A DNA stretch of 64,000 nt, from the NCBI GenBank assembly GCA_034509495.1, contig CM067509.1, positions 5,430,288 to 5,494,287 on the forward strand, written 5' to 3'. Source of the DNA: Acestrorhynchus altus. Taxonomy: Eukaryota > Chordata > Actinopteri > Characiformes > Acestrorhynchidae. How positions within the stretch are numbered: the stretch's first letter is position 1; each line of letters starts with the position of its first letter. Made by a program: the position numbers and the translations under genes. Shown piece by piece: positions 12,148 to 24,940 of this stretch. The notes below the pieces were generated by a model. That model was not told where the DNA came from. It saw nothing but the letters and a program-made list of their open reading frames with translations, and did not search any database.

Positions 12148-13189
12148 ATGCCTCAAATTTAGAAGAAACCACGTGTCCCAATAGTTTTGTCCATTCAATT
12201 AGTTGTATATGCTAAGATTTTAATATCAATATCAAAAAGCAGCATAGCATCTCGCATTCTTGTTTGCGTGTGTGTGTGTCGTGTCTGTAAGAGTTACTCT
12301 GATCTGAGATATGAGCCTAGAATATGTGTGCATATCTAGGCCTCTAAGTGTTAGCTGAACTGGAAACAACCTCAGTTGCGATCACCATAAGCTGAGCGAT
12401 ATCATCAGCCTGTGTGGTGAAACCTCATATCTCCAGCATTAACTAAACAAGCAAGCATGTCTTGGCTGATTAAATGCCAGGAGTCTGGTATTGATTTATT
12501 TCCCAGCTAAAGATAAAACAAGGACATGGAGAGAAATAAGATCGGTCGCGTTAAAGCAGCTGAAGCGATGCACAGCCCCTGTAGCCCCCAGCTCAACGTC
12601 ACAGCCATCTGATAAACCTTGTAGATCTTAAGAGTGAACTAATCAATAATCAGTTCTTATCAGTGCTTTCATCTATTTTATTATCCATCACATCAGTCAG
12701 TGTATTGTGTGTGTGTGTGTTAAATGTGTGTGTGTGTGTGTGTGTGTGCAGATACAAGCATCAGTCTATGTAGGCCATAATTCATCTGCATCCATGATGC
12801 CCAGGGACTAGTTAGGAGTTACGCTTCATGCTCAAAGGTGCCCAGTCATGTCCTGCCAGTTCGGCGAATTGAACCCGCATGACCTTCCAGTGCAGGACCT
12901 GTGATCTTTGGTTGGGAGATGCGTTTGGACCAATGACCAGTGACTGTCATAGTACATGTACCAAAGATGCCATAGATGCTGGATCGTAACATTACATTTT
13001 GTGCATGGCTGACACTCTTTTCCAGGCGACTTACGGGCTGATCGTATCGTACCTTCTGTAATTTGCATTCAGCTGCATCTGATTGGAAACGGCTTGGTGC
13101 TGTAGAAGGTTCTGTTTGACAGGCCAGTTTGTTTCTTTGAACAACTGTTTCTGTTTTTTGTGTTTGGATATTATAACGTTTTGAGCCAG

Positions 13190-13270
13190 AACCATCGTTT
13201 GGAATTTTCCATTCCACCTTAAATGGTTCAGAACTTATAGGAGGCAGAATTATTTTAAGGTGGAATTCCA
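13190..13270. mobile_element. very small MITE with ATTCCACCTTAAA termini
   Basis: CATTCCACCTTAAATGG near 13209 is matched about 60 bp later by the inverted TTTTAAGGTGGAATTCC. A second copy with the same termini spans about 41570-41660. Confidence 0.6.
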
Positions 13271-14454
13271 TCTTCATGCTGCGAGACAAGAGTTTTGTTG
13301 CGTGTTGTTTATTCCTTTAAAATGATGAACTGTTTATCAGATAAAGGTTGCTGCTCATGGTTTTTAGAGCATTTTGCTACAATTATTCTGCATTATTACA
13401 TAATTATATATTGAATATTACATCAGTAAAGCCTTATTCTATGCTTTATCCATAGTATTAAAGTATTAAAAAAATTTTTCTAAATCCTTTGGTCAATGAG
13501 TATATGTTAATACATTATTATAGGTGTATGTTTTACTGATGTTCGCCCTCCACCTCACACATGGCCCCAGTTCTACATCATAGGCCTATGAGGCTGCATG
13601 TGTTTAATTTTAATACCGTGGTCACCCTAGTAAAGTGGTCAGTTAATAAGCGAAAAAGAAAATTGTGGTCAGTACTGAAGTCAGTAAGAAGGAAGGGAAT
13701 GAAAGTTTGTGTTAGACTCTGCCTGACCCTGTTTAAGTGGCAGAGCCGCCGAGAGTGGCACAAGCTGTCCTCCACCACTGCCCCGCTTTACCTTCTTCTT
13801 CCTGAACATCCTCAGCCTGCCTTTCCCCTGAGCTACTGGTCAGATCTCCCTCTCTCTATAAGCTCCAGAGCAGCAAACCCTCAGCATTTGCTCTTCATCT
13901 CTAAGCTAGAGTCTTGTGCTCAACTGGTCAACTCTACAGCACAAGTTCAGCCCAGTCTACCATCCATCAGGAGGCTCACATGGCGGAACATTAAACATAG
14001 CATGCATGGAAAAGCATCTAGCTTTTTTGATGCTCCTGAGAACATCTGGTTTTGTACTCAGCTGTATGTCCTGCCAAACACACACACCTAGTAGACCTCC
14101 AGCAAGGTCCCACAGGAAGCTACACTGCCTTTGGCACTGACATTGGAGACAAGATGTGAAGAAGACATCAAGATGGCATGAAGATTCAGAGAATCAAGGT
14201 CCGGCGGGTTTAAAAAGGACTATGGATGGATGAAGAATGAAGATGAAGAGTGGTGGATACTGGTGGATGGACCAGTCAGCTACAGTTTGATCGTTGCTGT
14301 TTTCAATAGAACCTTTCAAGAATGTAATGGGCTCCACTGGGTTTATAAGGTGTTTATTTCTTTGTCTAAAATGGACATCGTTCTTATGATCATTAGCTTG
14401 CATGGACATGTCATTGAAGACAAGGATGGCACGAGACCTTACTAGAACTTTTGA

Positions 14455-14825
14455 ACCATAAACAATCAGCCATAACATTAGGACTGTGATCACACAGGAA
14501 TCGGTCAGACTGTAGTTCATCTGTTTCTCCTGCGAGCATATTCTCCTCCTTTCACCCTGATCTTCAATGATCAGGACCACAGGACCACCACAGAGAGCAG
14601 CTATTGCAGCCCAGGTGGTGGGGTTAATTCTCAGCTGCAGTCACACATGGTGGTGAGTGTGTGTTGAGTGTGTGTTGCGCTGGTATGGTGGATCAGACAC
14701 AGCAGTGCTGCTGGAGTGTTTATGACCCTCAGTGTCACTGCTGGATGTAGAGCAATCCACCAACCACATCCTGGAGAGTAGAGGACTAGAGGATGACCAA
14801 TGAAACAAGCAGACACGCCCGGTCT
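14455..14825. mobile_element. palindromic fold-back repeat, degenerate copy
   Basis: Contains AACAATCAGCCATAACATTA, the TGATCTTCAATGATCAGGAC motif and the GGTGGATCAGACACAGCAGT arm, with internal deletions. Confidence 0.75.
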
Positions 14826-16018
14826 CATGTTGCATCTACAAAGTGAACAACTTGGTAAGTTGAATGTTTTTAAATATGTTTGGTCACACAGGCAAGTCTT
14901 AAAGCAGCATTAGTAACATTTTCCTTAGTAGCAGCTCCAAAAATCGTGTTGTTGCTCCCTGCTCCTCAGGGCTCAGCACAGCGTCAAGGCATAGTGAGTG
15001 TTAAACCCTGCAATATGACTCAGTCCACATGCTTCTTTCACTTTCGGTACGACAGGCTGCATCACTCAAGTGTGATACTGTCATTGAGTGGCTCAAAGCA
15101 CTGATTACACTTCTCAACTGCGAGGCCCAGGGCAAGTGACTATTCTTGCATAATGCCGTGTACATCATGCTTTGCTGTGTTATTTGTTTGTTTGTTTTCA
15201 CTTTGGTCCAAACATCTACACAAGAAATCCTCTTTGCATCTTGTGCCAATGGGTACAGTGACCCTGATGACCTTTCCTCTCTCAGTCGTGATGGTGAAGT
15301 TTGCTGCTTGGCAACAAGACCTTCAAAATATTAAGCCACTATGGTGGTGCATGCATACTGTAACTCATTACTTATTCACAGCCCAATCTCTCTCTCTCTC
15401 TTTGCTCTCCCAGTGTTCAAATTTCACAATAAAAGTCCTGAGATGGGAAAATCCTGATATACACATAAATACCAGAATAATATTAGGACATTCAGGTTGT
15501 TGTTTTCTTTTTTGTTTGGATCACTGTCAAGTATTTTGGAGGACTTATTATTATAAATATCATTGTCAAACTACTCTTTAAAAACCGTGAGCATTTTCAA
15601 CTCACAAACACTCTGGATGATCAATTTCTTAGGGTTTCAGAGACATAAAGTGCTTTATATAAGCAATTTATTGTATATATGTATGGTTCTAAAGGTGAAT
15701 TACTTCTTTAAGGAACTGTATTAATAATGCATGAATATAGCAAATGTTCCCATCACCATAAATGAACCCTGAGGGGTAAAAATGCAATGATTGGAGGATT
15801 TATGTCAATGTTTTATGTGTCATGTCAACAGTATTCTAACCATTTCTGTAGGAGCACCCATGTGTCTTATGCTTGCAAGGGTGGAATGATGATTGCGTAC
15901 AGACAATGGAGAAACAAACAAACGGACTGCATTTGAGGGGTTACGTTTGCGATGTCCAGCAAATCCCACAACCGTCCTGCATGAACAGACCTTATTTTTC
16001 TCTGAAGATGAAAATATC

Positions 16019-16169
<151 letters not shown>

Positions 16170-16307
16170 ACATATAGGCATATGAATCTTTACTAAATCA
16201 TGGATATTTATTTGTGGATGAAGACCAGAACAAGTAACAGAGACAGAGACAAACACAAACCAATGTGATGTTTTGTCCCACATACATGGACACCGACATG
16301 GACCTTA

Positions 16308-16378
16308 CCAACATTCTGACTGACACTGTTCAGTCTGCGCAGCAGCTCCTGAACAATATCCTCCGTCTTCACCCATAC

Positions 16379-16380
<2 letters not shown>
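16308..16380 (-). other. orphan exon-like segment, 24 codons, unidentified
   Basis: On the minus strand a long CT tract ends in cag at 16381-16383. An open frame of 24 codons follows (VWVKTEDIVQELLRRLNSVS and a few more residues), then a good donor (gtaagg). The peptide looks like an amphipathic helix, and the splice signals are better than chance. I do not recognise the protein. It could be an alternative upstream exon of mcf2l, an exon of an unannotated gene divergent from cenpj, or a coincidence. Confidence 0.3.
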
Positions 16381-16431
<51 letters not shown>

Positions 16432-16836
16432 AAGGATGGACAGATGGATGGAGAGAGATATTGTGGAAGGTAAAGGATGAGGAGATGTCAGATGTGTCCC
16501 AGTTTCACCGGCAGTTCTGCATCACAGTCATCCACAGAAGGTCTGAGAGTGAGAGAGAGAGTGGGGGGAGAGTGGGAGGAGGAGAGTGAGAGGGGTGCAC
16601 ACACATTCACACATGCATGTAGATGACATAGGAACACACACAGACAAACACACGCATGTGCACATGAGCTGAGTCTCTCCAGCTGCACTTTGGTGACATC
16701 TTCAGTACAGCTGGTGCTACTGCACTGGATACAGACAAGCAAGTCAAGAACATGAAGGGCTTCCCAAAAAAGTCCTGGGACCCCCTTCCTCTTTTTTATT
16801 AATAATTATATTTTATTGTTTTTTAATAAATATCAT

Positions 16837-16860
16837 TATTATTATTATTATTATTATTAT

Positions 16861-16910
<50 letters not shown>

Positions 16911-17077
16911 ATAGTAGTTGTAGTAGTAGCAGTAGTAGTAGTAGTAGTAATAATTATCGTCATCATCATTATTATTATTATAATCATCACTATAGTTGTT
17001 ATTATTATTATTATTGTTATTGTTATCATTATTACTGTAATTATTTTTATCATTATTAGTATCATTATTGTTATCAC

Positions 17078-17110
<33 letters not shown>

Positions 17111-17113
17111 CAC

Positions 17114-17150
<37 letters not shown>

Positions 17151-17180
17151 GCTGTTATTATAATTGTTGTTGTTGTTGTT
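16837..17180. repeat. compound trinucleotide tract (TTA/TAG/TTG)n near the cenpj promoter
   Basis: Runs of ATT, TAG, TTA, ATC and finally TTG trinucleotides fill about 340 bp and end about 45 bp before the ZNF143-like motif. Reading them as protein gives low-complexity I/T runs only. Confidence 0.95.
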
Positions 17181-17225
17181 GTCGTTGCCGTGTTTCCATG
17201 GTACCCGGCCGCTGTGTCCGTTTGG

Positions 17226-17244
17226 ACTGCATTTCCCATGGTGC
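17226..17244 (+). promoter_or_regulatory. ZNF143/THAP11-like promoter motif upstream of cenpj
   Basis: The 19-mer ACTGCATTTCCCATGGTGC resembles the vertebrate ACTACAATTCCCA-type element bound by ZNF143 and THAP11, with a few mismatches. It sits in a short GC- and CpG-richer patch, about 30 bp before an ATG-containing 5' exon that ends in a donor at 17335/17336. Element identity is by eye only. Confidence 0.4.
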
Positions 17245-17335
17245 AGAGCGGCTGAGCGCGCGCTGTGCTGTTGTTATGGCGGGTGGTTTGGAGAAGCTGT
17301 TCGTCAGAGGAGCAGAGAGCGTTACTGCGGAGCAG
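17245..17335 (+). other. probable 5'UTR exon of cenpj with an upstream ATG
   Basis: The segment ends GAGCAG|gtagga, a usable donor. It contains an ATG in good context at 17276 (MAGGLEKLFVRGAESVTAEQ). Joining it to the cenpj coding exon acceptor at 18198/18199 puts this upstream ATG out of frame with the cenpj start. The result is an upstream reading frame that overlaps the main ATG and ends inside the first coding exon. The transcription start is not determined. Confidence 0.4.
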
Positions 17336-17589
17336 GTAGGACATCAGACTCACCTCCACCCTCCTCTGAGCTGCACAGCAGAACCTCCTTTAACCTCCTC
17401 TTTATATCGCTGCTGTCCCTGAGCTTTACCCCCGCGGACTGACGGCGTACTTTCATCCACCTAAAGTATTACTAAACCTCACTAAACATTACTAAACATC
17501 ACTAAAGCGTACTAAAGTGTTACTAAAGCATTACTTAACTATCACTAAAGTACATTCTTACTGTATAATCAATTTGACAGTTGTTTTTG

Positions 17590-18075
17590 TTTTTATAAGG
17601 ACCTTAATCACTTTTTATGTCAGAAATCATTTTAGAAATTCATCACCCTGAGTGATGAAAATGCATCAAAAAGATATTTATAATAATCTGTGCTTAAAAA
17701 AACCCTAAAAGAAACATTTGTGTTATTTATGTGTGTATCAGTATTATCCCTTCTCAGGACTTTTATTCTGAAATTTGCAAACAGGCTCTGTAACCCATTC
17801 TTGGTTAGTGATGTCATTAGCCCCGCCCCCTCTCTCTGATCACTCTGTATGCAGGTTGATCATGTTCACGTGGACAGAGCAGTAAACATGCACTGGAAGC
17901 TCCTTTGGCCTTTAAACTGGGATTTAATTCCTCTGGAAACGAGTCAATTTGAACTGTTTTAGTTTGATTACTCGATATTTCATTATACATGATGAACTTC
18001 TTATGTTGTGTATCATGTCTGTAGGTTATTCTGATCCTGAGTTATGATACTTGGAATGCAGATCTTTGGTTCTAA
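17590..18075 (+). repeat. dispersed repeat with a single 52-bp unit, before cenpj exon 2
   Basis: Contains the family markers TATCAGTATTATCCCTTCTC, then AGGACTTTTATTCTGAAATT, one copy of the GC-rich 52-bp unit, GTGGACAGAGCAGTAAACAT, and TTATTCTGATCCTGAGTTAT. Relatives lie at 31080-31300 (no array), 49955-50400 and 51850-52270, with a reversed fragment at 15420-15500. Class unknown; no coding capacity or clear terminal repeats seen. Confidence 0.75.
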
Positions 18076-18202
18076 GAGTTTGTTTCACGAATGTAATGAC
18101 TTTTATTGATGTTACACCTCCTTTCGTGGATCACCCTTTTAATACCCCTTTCACGAGATGCACTAAAGCCGGACTGCTTCAACCCTTCGCTGTTCCACAG
18201 AC

Positions 18203-21200
18203 ATGTCATCTCCAGCTGGACCGCAACCATCCGAGTCACGCTTCCTGTCCCGCTGGATCCCCAGCAGCTCTCGGGCTGGGGTCTTTCTGAGCGACACTCC
18301 GGGAGAGGTCAGCTCTGTCCAGAGCAGCTGCTCTTCTCTGGTTCTGGAGGTCTCGGTGAACGACTCTTTCTGCTCCCAGTTCGCCCCCCTGCCTGTGTCC
18401 TGCAGCAGCAGCATGGACTCGGTAGTGCCCAATGTATCTGAAATGGTCCTGGAGACCAAACCATCAGGCAGCGACTCTGACAATGTCCAGAATATTTTGA
18501 GAAGGGTACAAGAGCTTCCTCTGATGGCCAGGCTCGAGCAGGTAAATATACTACTGCCTTAAAGTTTGGAATCGCTGTCCTGTGAAAGGTGTTCGGGGTT
18601 GGTGCACCAACGGTGGTGTGTGTTTTTCCAGCTGAAGCAGTTGCAGCAACGCATGCAGGAGCAGCTTAAAACCCATCAGTTACAGCAGCTGCAGACAGAG
18701 CAGCAAGGCATCCTGGGGATGGTACAGACAACCCCGGGTAAGCTCGCTGGTTTTGTATTTCAGTAAACAGTAGAATTTGGTGTGATATTGAATTAAGACC
18801 CCTTTGCGTTTGGTATTGTCAGTGGGATACGTCCACGAGAAACAGAAGTTCAGCAGAAGCACGTCATCTGCGCTCTCCAGCACAAAACACGTTGTTTTGC
18901 CCACACACCAGGAAGAAGTGCCGAGCGAACTTGGTAAATGAATGAGACGTTTGGAATAATGGTCATTAAGAAAAGGATTGGGACATCTCGTTTATTGTTC
19001 TCCCCTAAAATCAAGGGGTTTAAAGTTTTGGACACGTCCTGTAGAAATGTGGACGGTCTAGGCTGATGTCGGTATCCGGTATAAAATCATTGTCGTATTT
19101 ACCATCGATCACAATGTGCCCAAGCAGAGTCGAGCGTGTTCCAGTCAAGCTTTGGGAAAGATGGTGTTGAAGATGATCTGACCGAAGGCTCACTGCGGTC
19201 TGCTGTCGAGGACCAAAGCATGTGCAGGACAGCCAGCGAATCAGAGCCACGAGACAGGTACTTCTCATTATTGTCGCACAAATATGAAAGTGTCGCCACT
19301 GCGTGTGTTTGGTGACCTGACTTTATTTTGTGTGTCTAGACCAATCAGATCAGCAACCGGTGGAAAGACGTTTGAAGAGATGTTGGAAGAACAACTGAAG
19401 TTGGAGAACGAGAAGGTGAACAAGGTCAGACATCGTTGAAATAACCATAAACGGAATGTTGATTTTGCTACGAGAGACAGTTTCTCCCAACAAAAGCAGG
19501 ATGAACTCTTTAATTCCCTGATTTCAGAAGAAACAATGAATGAATTTGGATGAAATTCTTCAGCCCTCTGTCTTTACACTCTTCGTTGCAGAACACGGCG
19601 GAAGCTGTGAAGGTGAAGAGGCCGTTTCTGAGGCGAGGACAGGGCTTGGCCAGATTTACAAGAGGTAAAGCTGCTGGACCTTCCAAGGAAAGAACAACTC
19701 ATTCAAGCACCAAACCCACTGCTTGCCCAAACCCGGCGATGTCTCAGAGCGAAGCACTAAGATCCCATCATCAAAGCTCGGAACCAAAAAGGCCTTCTTC
19801 TAAATCTACAACCTCAACGAATGCTGTGATCCAGCGGAAGACTGCTGTTCTCAACAAAGAGAACGTTCCACAGAACAAGGCTTTAGTACCAGCAACGAAG
19901 ATTGTTGCTAAAGCTCATGTTCTTGTATCCCATCAGAGTCAGAACATTAGCTCTGGAGTTGTCCAGCAACTTGGCAAGGGTGATAGGAGGCCTGAACCTC
20001 AGAAGAAGAACGTCAATGATGCCTTGGTTGGTTTAAATAAGGGACAGTTATCAGGGCATGTTCAGGACTCGAGCACATGTGTGGCGGAGAACTCCTTTGA
20101 TCGTTGGGAGAAAGATCAACAGCGTGAGTGCATGGAGCTGGGCGAGTTTGAGCTGCTGGAGAGAGCAGCAGACGAACTATCTTTCTCCAGCAACTCCTCC
20201 TTCATTTGTGCTCTCCTTCGGGGAGATCGTAGGCGTCTATCCTCTACACCAGTTAAATCGCCTCCTAAGCCCAAGCTGCCTGAGCATCATCAACATGACA
20301 CTGCAAGCGTCAACATCCAAGGTCTACCAGACCTACCTGTAGACATCGTTGCAGCGAGCATTAAGAAGAACGTGGTGATCAGCCAGTACTCAGAGGATGA
20401 AGATGAGGATCAAATAGATGCAGAATCAGATGCTTCATTGAGTGACAGCACAGAGTTCCACCAAACTGCATTTGGACCAAGTCAACCTTTCAGCCACTGC
20501 TTCCAGGTGTCTCAGGTCCCTCCCTACAATAAAAGTTCCTATCAGGACAGGGACAGAAGAGCCACAAGTCCACTGGAGGAAGAGGAGAGCAATGGAGAAT
20601 CTACTCTAGTGGACGTCAAAGATAACATTGACTTTGACGACGATGACACTTGGAACGAGTCTGCGGACATGACCTGCATTTCCACCAAGATGGACAATCA
20701 TGTAGGCAAGGCACTGATGAGGAAGGTTGCCATCTCAAAAGGGGCAGAGCCTGAGGTTTCTGCTGTCAGCTCATTGGCCCGTGAAAAAGAACCTCCACCC
20801 ACATGCCAGTTGGTAGCAAAACTGTTCCCGGCCCTCAAGCCAAAGCCCTGTCCTCCGCCTCCACCAGCAGTGCAAGATCCAGAGGGGACGCAGAGTGAAC
20901 ATGGAGCAGGTAATCTGACTCAACATCAGGTTTGTAATGAAGATCAGAGCTGATAGGAGTAAAAACTCATATTTGAATATGCCGAAGAGGAATAGCTCTG
21001 CACTCAGTAGAACTTCTTAGCTAGTAGAAAAGGCTCGAATCCAGAGATTCCTCAAAGGTTCCTTAGATGCTGTCGAGAACAAATGTCAGATCGGAGACCA
21101 ACGAGATTCGGTATAAATTTAACCTTTAATGAGTTAAATACTCCTGAAAGAGATGGTCTTCAGTCTGCGTTTGAAAACACTGAGCGACTCAGCTGTTTGG

Positions 21201-22276
21201 ACCCCCAGGGGAAGTTTATTCCACCACTTTGGTGCCAGAAGAGAAAAGAGTCTGGATGCTTGTCTTCCTGCATCTTGTTGCCCTACTGTAGATTGGCGCC
21301 GAGCAAATCATCTCAAACTTCTCAAATGTCAAGTTTTAAGAAAATTCAAAATATTTTTGGTGTCTCGCACTGAGTCAGGTGTTCTGTAGAAATGGTAAAA
21401 AGGACACAACACCTTACAACAGTAGTAACAGCTGTTTTGTTCCTACACTTGACCACATATGTGGTAACGGTAAGTAAATCAGTTCTGGTTTATTCTCCTT
21501 GATCTACTTCTCTTCTGATAACTTCTGTTCACATCTCAACTTAAGTCAGAATTTAGCTACAGATGTTGGGTCCAAAGGGGTCATCTGAAATTATTGTTAG
21601 CAGAAGTGTTTGGTGATGATTAAGTTCTTGCTTTCTCTTACGTAATCCAGCCCAGTCGAGGTTACTCCGCGAGCGCTTGGTGGAGCTGGAGACAGAGATT
21701 GAACGGTTCAAGAAGGAAAATGCATTGTTGAGCCGGCTCAGACAGGAAAACGAGGACGCCAAAGAGAACCTGCAGTATGTAAATCATCCATCTTTCCCAA
21801 ATGTACTATTTTTAAGAGCTGTTCTCTAATAAATTCAGTTCCAACTGCTTCTTCAAGAAGTGCCATACTTAAATTTACCCATAACTTTTCTTTTCACGTG
21901 GTTCTTTGGGGAAACGAAAGTGGTTCTTCTGTGGCTTAGTTCATAGAACCATTTAAAACACCTTAAGGGTGTAAGTAGGGCCTATGAAACAAGCAAAGTC
22001 CAGAAACGTGTCTTGACCACATTTGGGAATAAGGTGAAAATTGCTTGTCTTTTCCATGTAGGAAGGAGAAGGCCGAGTTCCAGCAGAAGATGGCAGATGA
22101 ACTTGCCAAGTGGGAGGAGCTGAAGCAGGAGGAAGGCCGGAAGCTGCAGCGGGACAAGAAGCTGTTCGAGAAACATGCAGCAGCTGCCAGGGCAAGACCT
22201 GACAAACAGGAGCGAGATGAGATACAGGTTTTCACCTCTTTAATTGTGGGAGCGTTTGGGGGATGGATGAGTGTCT

Positions 22277-22334
<58 letters not shown>

Positions 22335-24808
22335 AACCACTTGATTTAAAGGTCTGTTTTCACAGTTTGTCCCATATTTGCTGCACTCCATCTCCAAAAA
22401 ATGTATTGGGTGGAACCCACTCCATACAACCTTTCCACTGGTCAGCTGTGTGTGTGGTGACCAGGATGTTGTTGTGTGTAAGTCTCTAAAGCAGCAGCTG
22501 AACAATCTGCAAGAGGATTTGCGAAAGCGCGAGGCTCGTTGGACCAGCACCCACCACCGCCTCCGGCAGCAGGTAGATACCCTCAACGCTGAGAACGCGG
22601 GTCTCCGAGGCCAGGTCCGCACGTTGGAGAAACTCCGCTTGACTGTTTGGAAAAATGCAGTGTGTGATCGAGAAAAGGAGAAAGAGAGTGGGAGGTTTAG
22701 TGCATCTAGTGCCGCCAGCAGCAGCGGCCCCACCACCACAAACACCACTGCTCAGAAAAGGGCCAAATCCAAGGTACAGAACCTGACCCAAACCTTTCAT
22801 TTCTGTAAAAAATAAGTCTCTACAGGTGTATGTTATTTTCTGTTTGTGTGTGTGTTTGTAGAGTCCTTCCTGCAGTATTAAGACCAGCAGCAGTAATGGC
22901 AGAAGGGAAAGCCCAGAGCTTCCAAACCCTCCCAAAACTCAAGGCAGGTCATGATTTCCTCTAGATTGTACTGTATCTCAGCAGGTTTGATGGGTACAGT
23001 GGTACGAAAGTGTTACCTAGATCTGAGCCAGTGGTTTAACCTTTAGAACCCTGATTTTGTGGAACGTCTGCACTTTTATTGAGCAAAAAAATGAGAAGTA
23101 TTTCTAGGAGATATTCTGACACACCAGATAGTTAGTTAGGAGCTCCTAGGCTACTCAAATTTGTCTTCATTTTAGATGGTCAGACACGATGAATTTGACC
23201 ATGTTTAGGTCAAAAACATGTCAAAAGCCTAGAAAATTCTAGGATTTTAAGAGTTAACGTGACTTAATTTACTGCTGCGTTTCAGTTGGCTGTCATTATC
23301 CTCGTCCGTCAACATTTTACTCTCACATTCTCCTCCAGCTTCTATTTCAAAGCTCAAGCCTTCACCAAGCCAGAAGGAAGTTTGCCCACCGGCAGCTCCA
23401 TACCACGTCTCAAATGAACAAACTGAGCCTGAAGGGAGGAGCCATGATTCTCAGCCAATCACCGAAACCTCTTCAGTGAGTCAAACTGTCAGATACATGG
23501 TTGTTAAATCTTGTACAGTTTGTCTTTCTCGGTGCTCAGGGGGGGTTAATGTTCTAGCCAATGCTGGACATTAGGCGTGATGCCAATGTTGATCTGCTAT
23601 AGAGTCCTGTTCTACTGGCAGAACTTCTCTACGGGGACTAGACCTTGTATTTCACCCTGCTTTACAGTTTCAGGCAGAAATGGATGTGAAGGCCTTGGTT
23701 TTTGTGACCTTTGCTGAACATACTGGGTGTTTATTACAACCAAAACATGAATTCACATACAGGTCTTGGATAATTCAGCCTTGCTTTTAACTTGATTCCC
23801 TTCAAATAGGAAGAGGACGTTCCTGGGGCTTTTACGGAGCAGTCGGAGAAGGAGCTGGAAGAAATCACACACACTGATGGCAAGGTGAGATGAGCAGAAC
23901 ACCCACGTGACCAGCCAGCACCTGACTGCTTCCTGCAGCCAACTGAGAAATGTCCCTCACGTTTTCCAGATTGAGAAGCTGCTTCCGGATGGAGGACGTG
24001 TCATTGTTTTCCCCAATGGCACGAGGAAAGAGCTGTCTTCGGATGGACTATCAGTAAAAGTTACGTTTTTCAACGGAGACATTAAGCACATAATGCCAGA
24101 TCAAAGAGTGGTGAGACGTTGGTTTCTACTTTTGGAGAACCTGTAGAGTCTGGAGGGTTTGGACTGATGATCCGTTTCATCCCGAGTGTGAACTTCTCTT
24201 CCTTTACCTTCTGCATTTTTGTAGATTTATTACTACGCAGGGGCTCAAACCACTCACACCACCTACCCTGATGGCATGGAAGTTCTCCAGTTCCCCAATA
24301 ACCAAATAGGTAAGTCCCCATTCTAGAACCTGCTGGTTCAGTAAATAAAATGTGACTCTTTCTGAAGTTGCTGCTGCATTTCAGAAAAACACTTCCCCGA
24401 TGGCCGTAAGGAAATCACATTTCCCGATCAGACGGTTAAAAACATCCATCCTGATGGAAGAGAGGAGAGCGTACTGGCAGACGGCACCATAATACAGCAG
24501 AACCCGTAAGTACAACTACTGCTGGAAATGAATGGGAAATCCTGGATCATCTCATAATTCATGCTGTCTAAATGGTCAGCTAACTAATCATCTGCCCTCT
24601 CGTGGTCTCTCTCAGGGACGGCAGTAAGAAGATCCAGTTTAACAACGGTCAGCAAGAGCTCCACACCGCCGACTTTAAGCGCAGGGAGTATCCCGATGGC
24701 ACGGTCAAAACGGTCTATTCAGACGGTCGTCAGGAAACGCACTACCCCAGTGGCCGCGTTCGACTCAAAGACTCTGAAGGACGCGTTGTTATGGATGCCA
24801 AGCCCTGA
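18203..24808 (+). CDS. cenpj: centromere protein J (CPAP / SAS-4), centriole elongation scaffold
   Basis: Coding exons: 18203-18541, 18632-18737, 18823-18933, 19125-19257, 19340-19424, 19592-20909, 21651-21774, 22062-22227, 22483-22773, 22862-22943, 23339-23475, 23810-23884, 23970-24110, 24225-24309, 24385-24505, 24616-24808. Lengths sum to 3,507 nt, or 1,168 residues plus stop, with every phase consistent; human CENPJ is somewhat longer. The N-terminus [17 protein letters not shown] matches the vertebrate CPAP start. The large exon opens with [18 protein letters not shown], the tubulin-binding region. The exons at 21.6-22.8 kb form a long coiled coil. The C-terminus is the TCP10/G-box of repeated glycine-rich beta hairpins ([40 protein letters not shown]), which binds STIL. 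The protein acts at the centriole to control microtubule length in procentriole assembly. One intron uses a GC donor (see findings). The gene converges on rnf17. Confidence 0.96.
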
Positions 24809-24911
24809 TCTAATAGACATTTTTAATTGCGATTCTTAAGTAGAGCGTCGGATTGTCCTCGTGTGCTGTGAGAACGTGTTTGTGCAATTTGTTAGAGAGG
24901 AACGTTCCATA

Positions 24912-24917
24912 TTTATT
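24912..24917 (-). terminator. candidate polyadenylation signal AATAAA of rnf17
   Basis: TTTATT on the plus strand reads AATAAA on the minus strand, about 400 bp after the rnf17 stop codon at 25316. It lies only 23 bp from the opposing cenpj signal, so the two 3' ends would overlap if both are used. Confidence 0.45.
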
Positions 24918-24940
24918 TGGAGTGTACAGTTTTGTAAAAA

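Noticed and set aside
12846..13289. 147-codon minus-strand ORF
   Set aside because: It spans a small MITE and a SINE fragment, so it is composite repeat sequence.
13561..14091. 176-codon plus-strand ORF
   Set aside because: No recognisable domain or splice context, and it contains a generic mix of residues. It cannot be told from chance or an old transposon piece.
16823..17359. 178-codon minus-strand ORF of I/T/N runs
   Set aside because: It is a translation of the trinucleotide tract, with no domain and no conservation expected.
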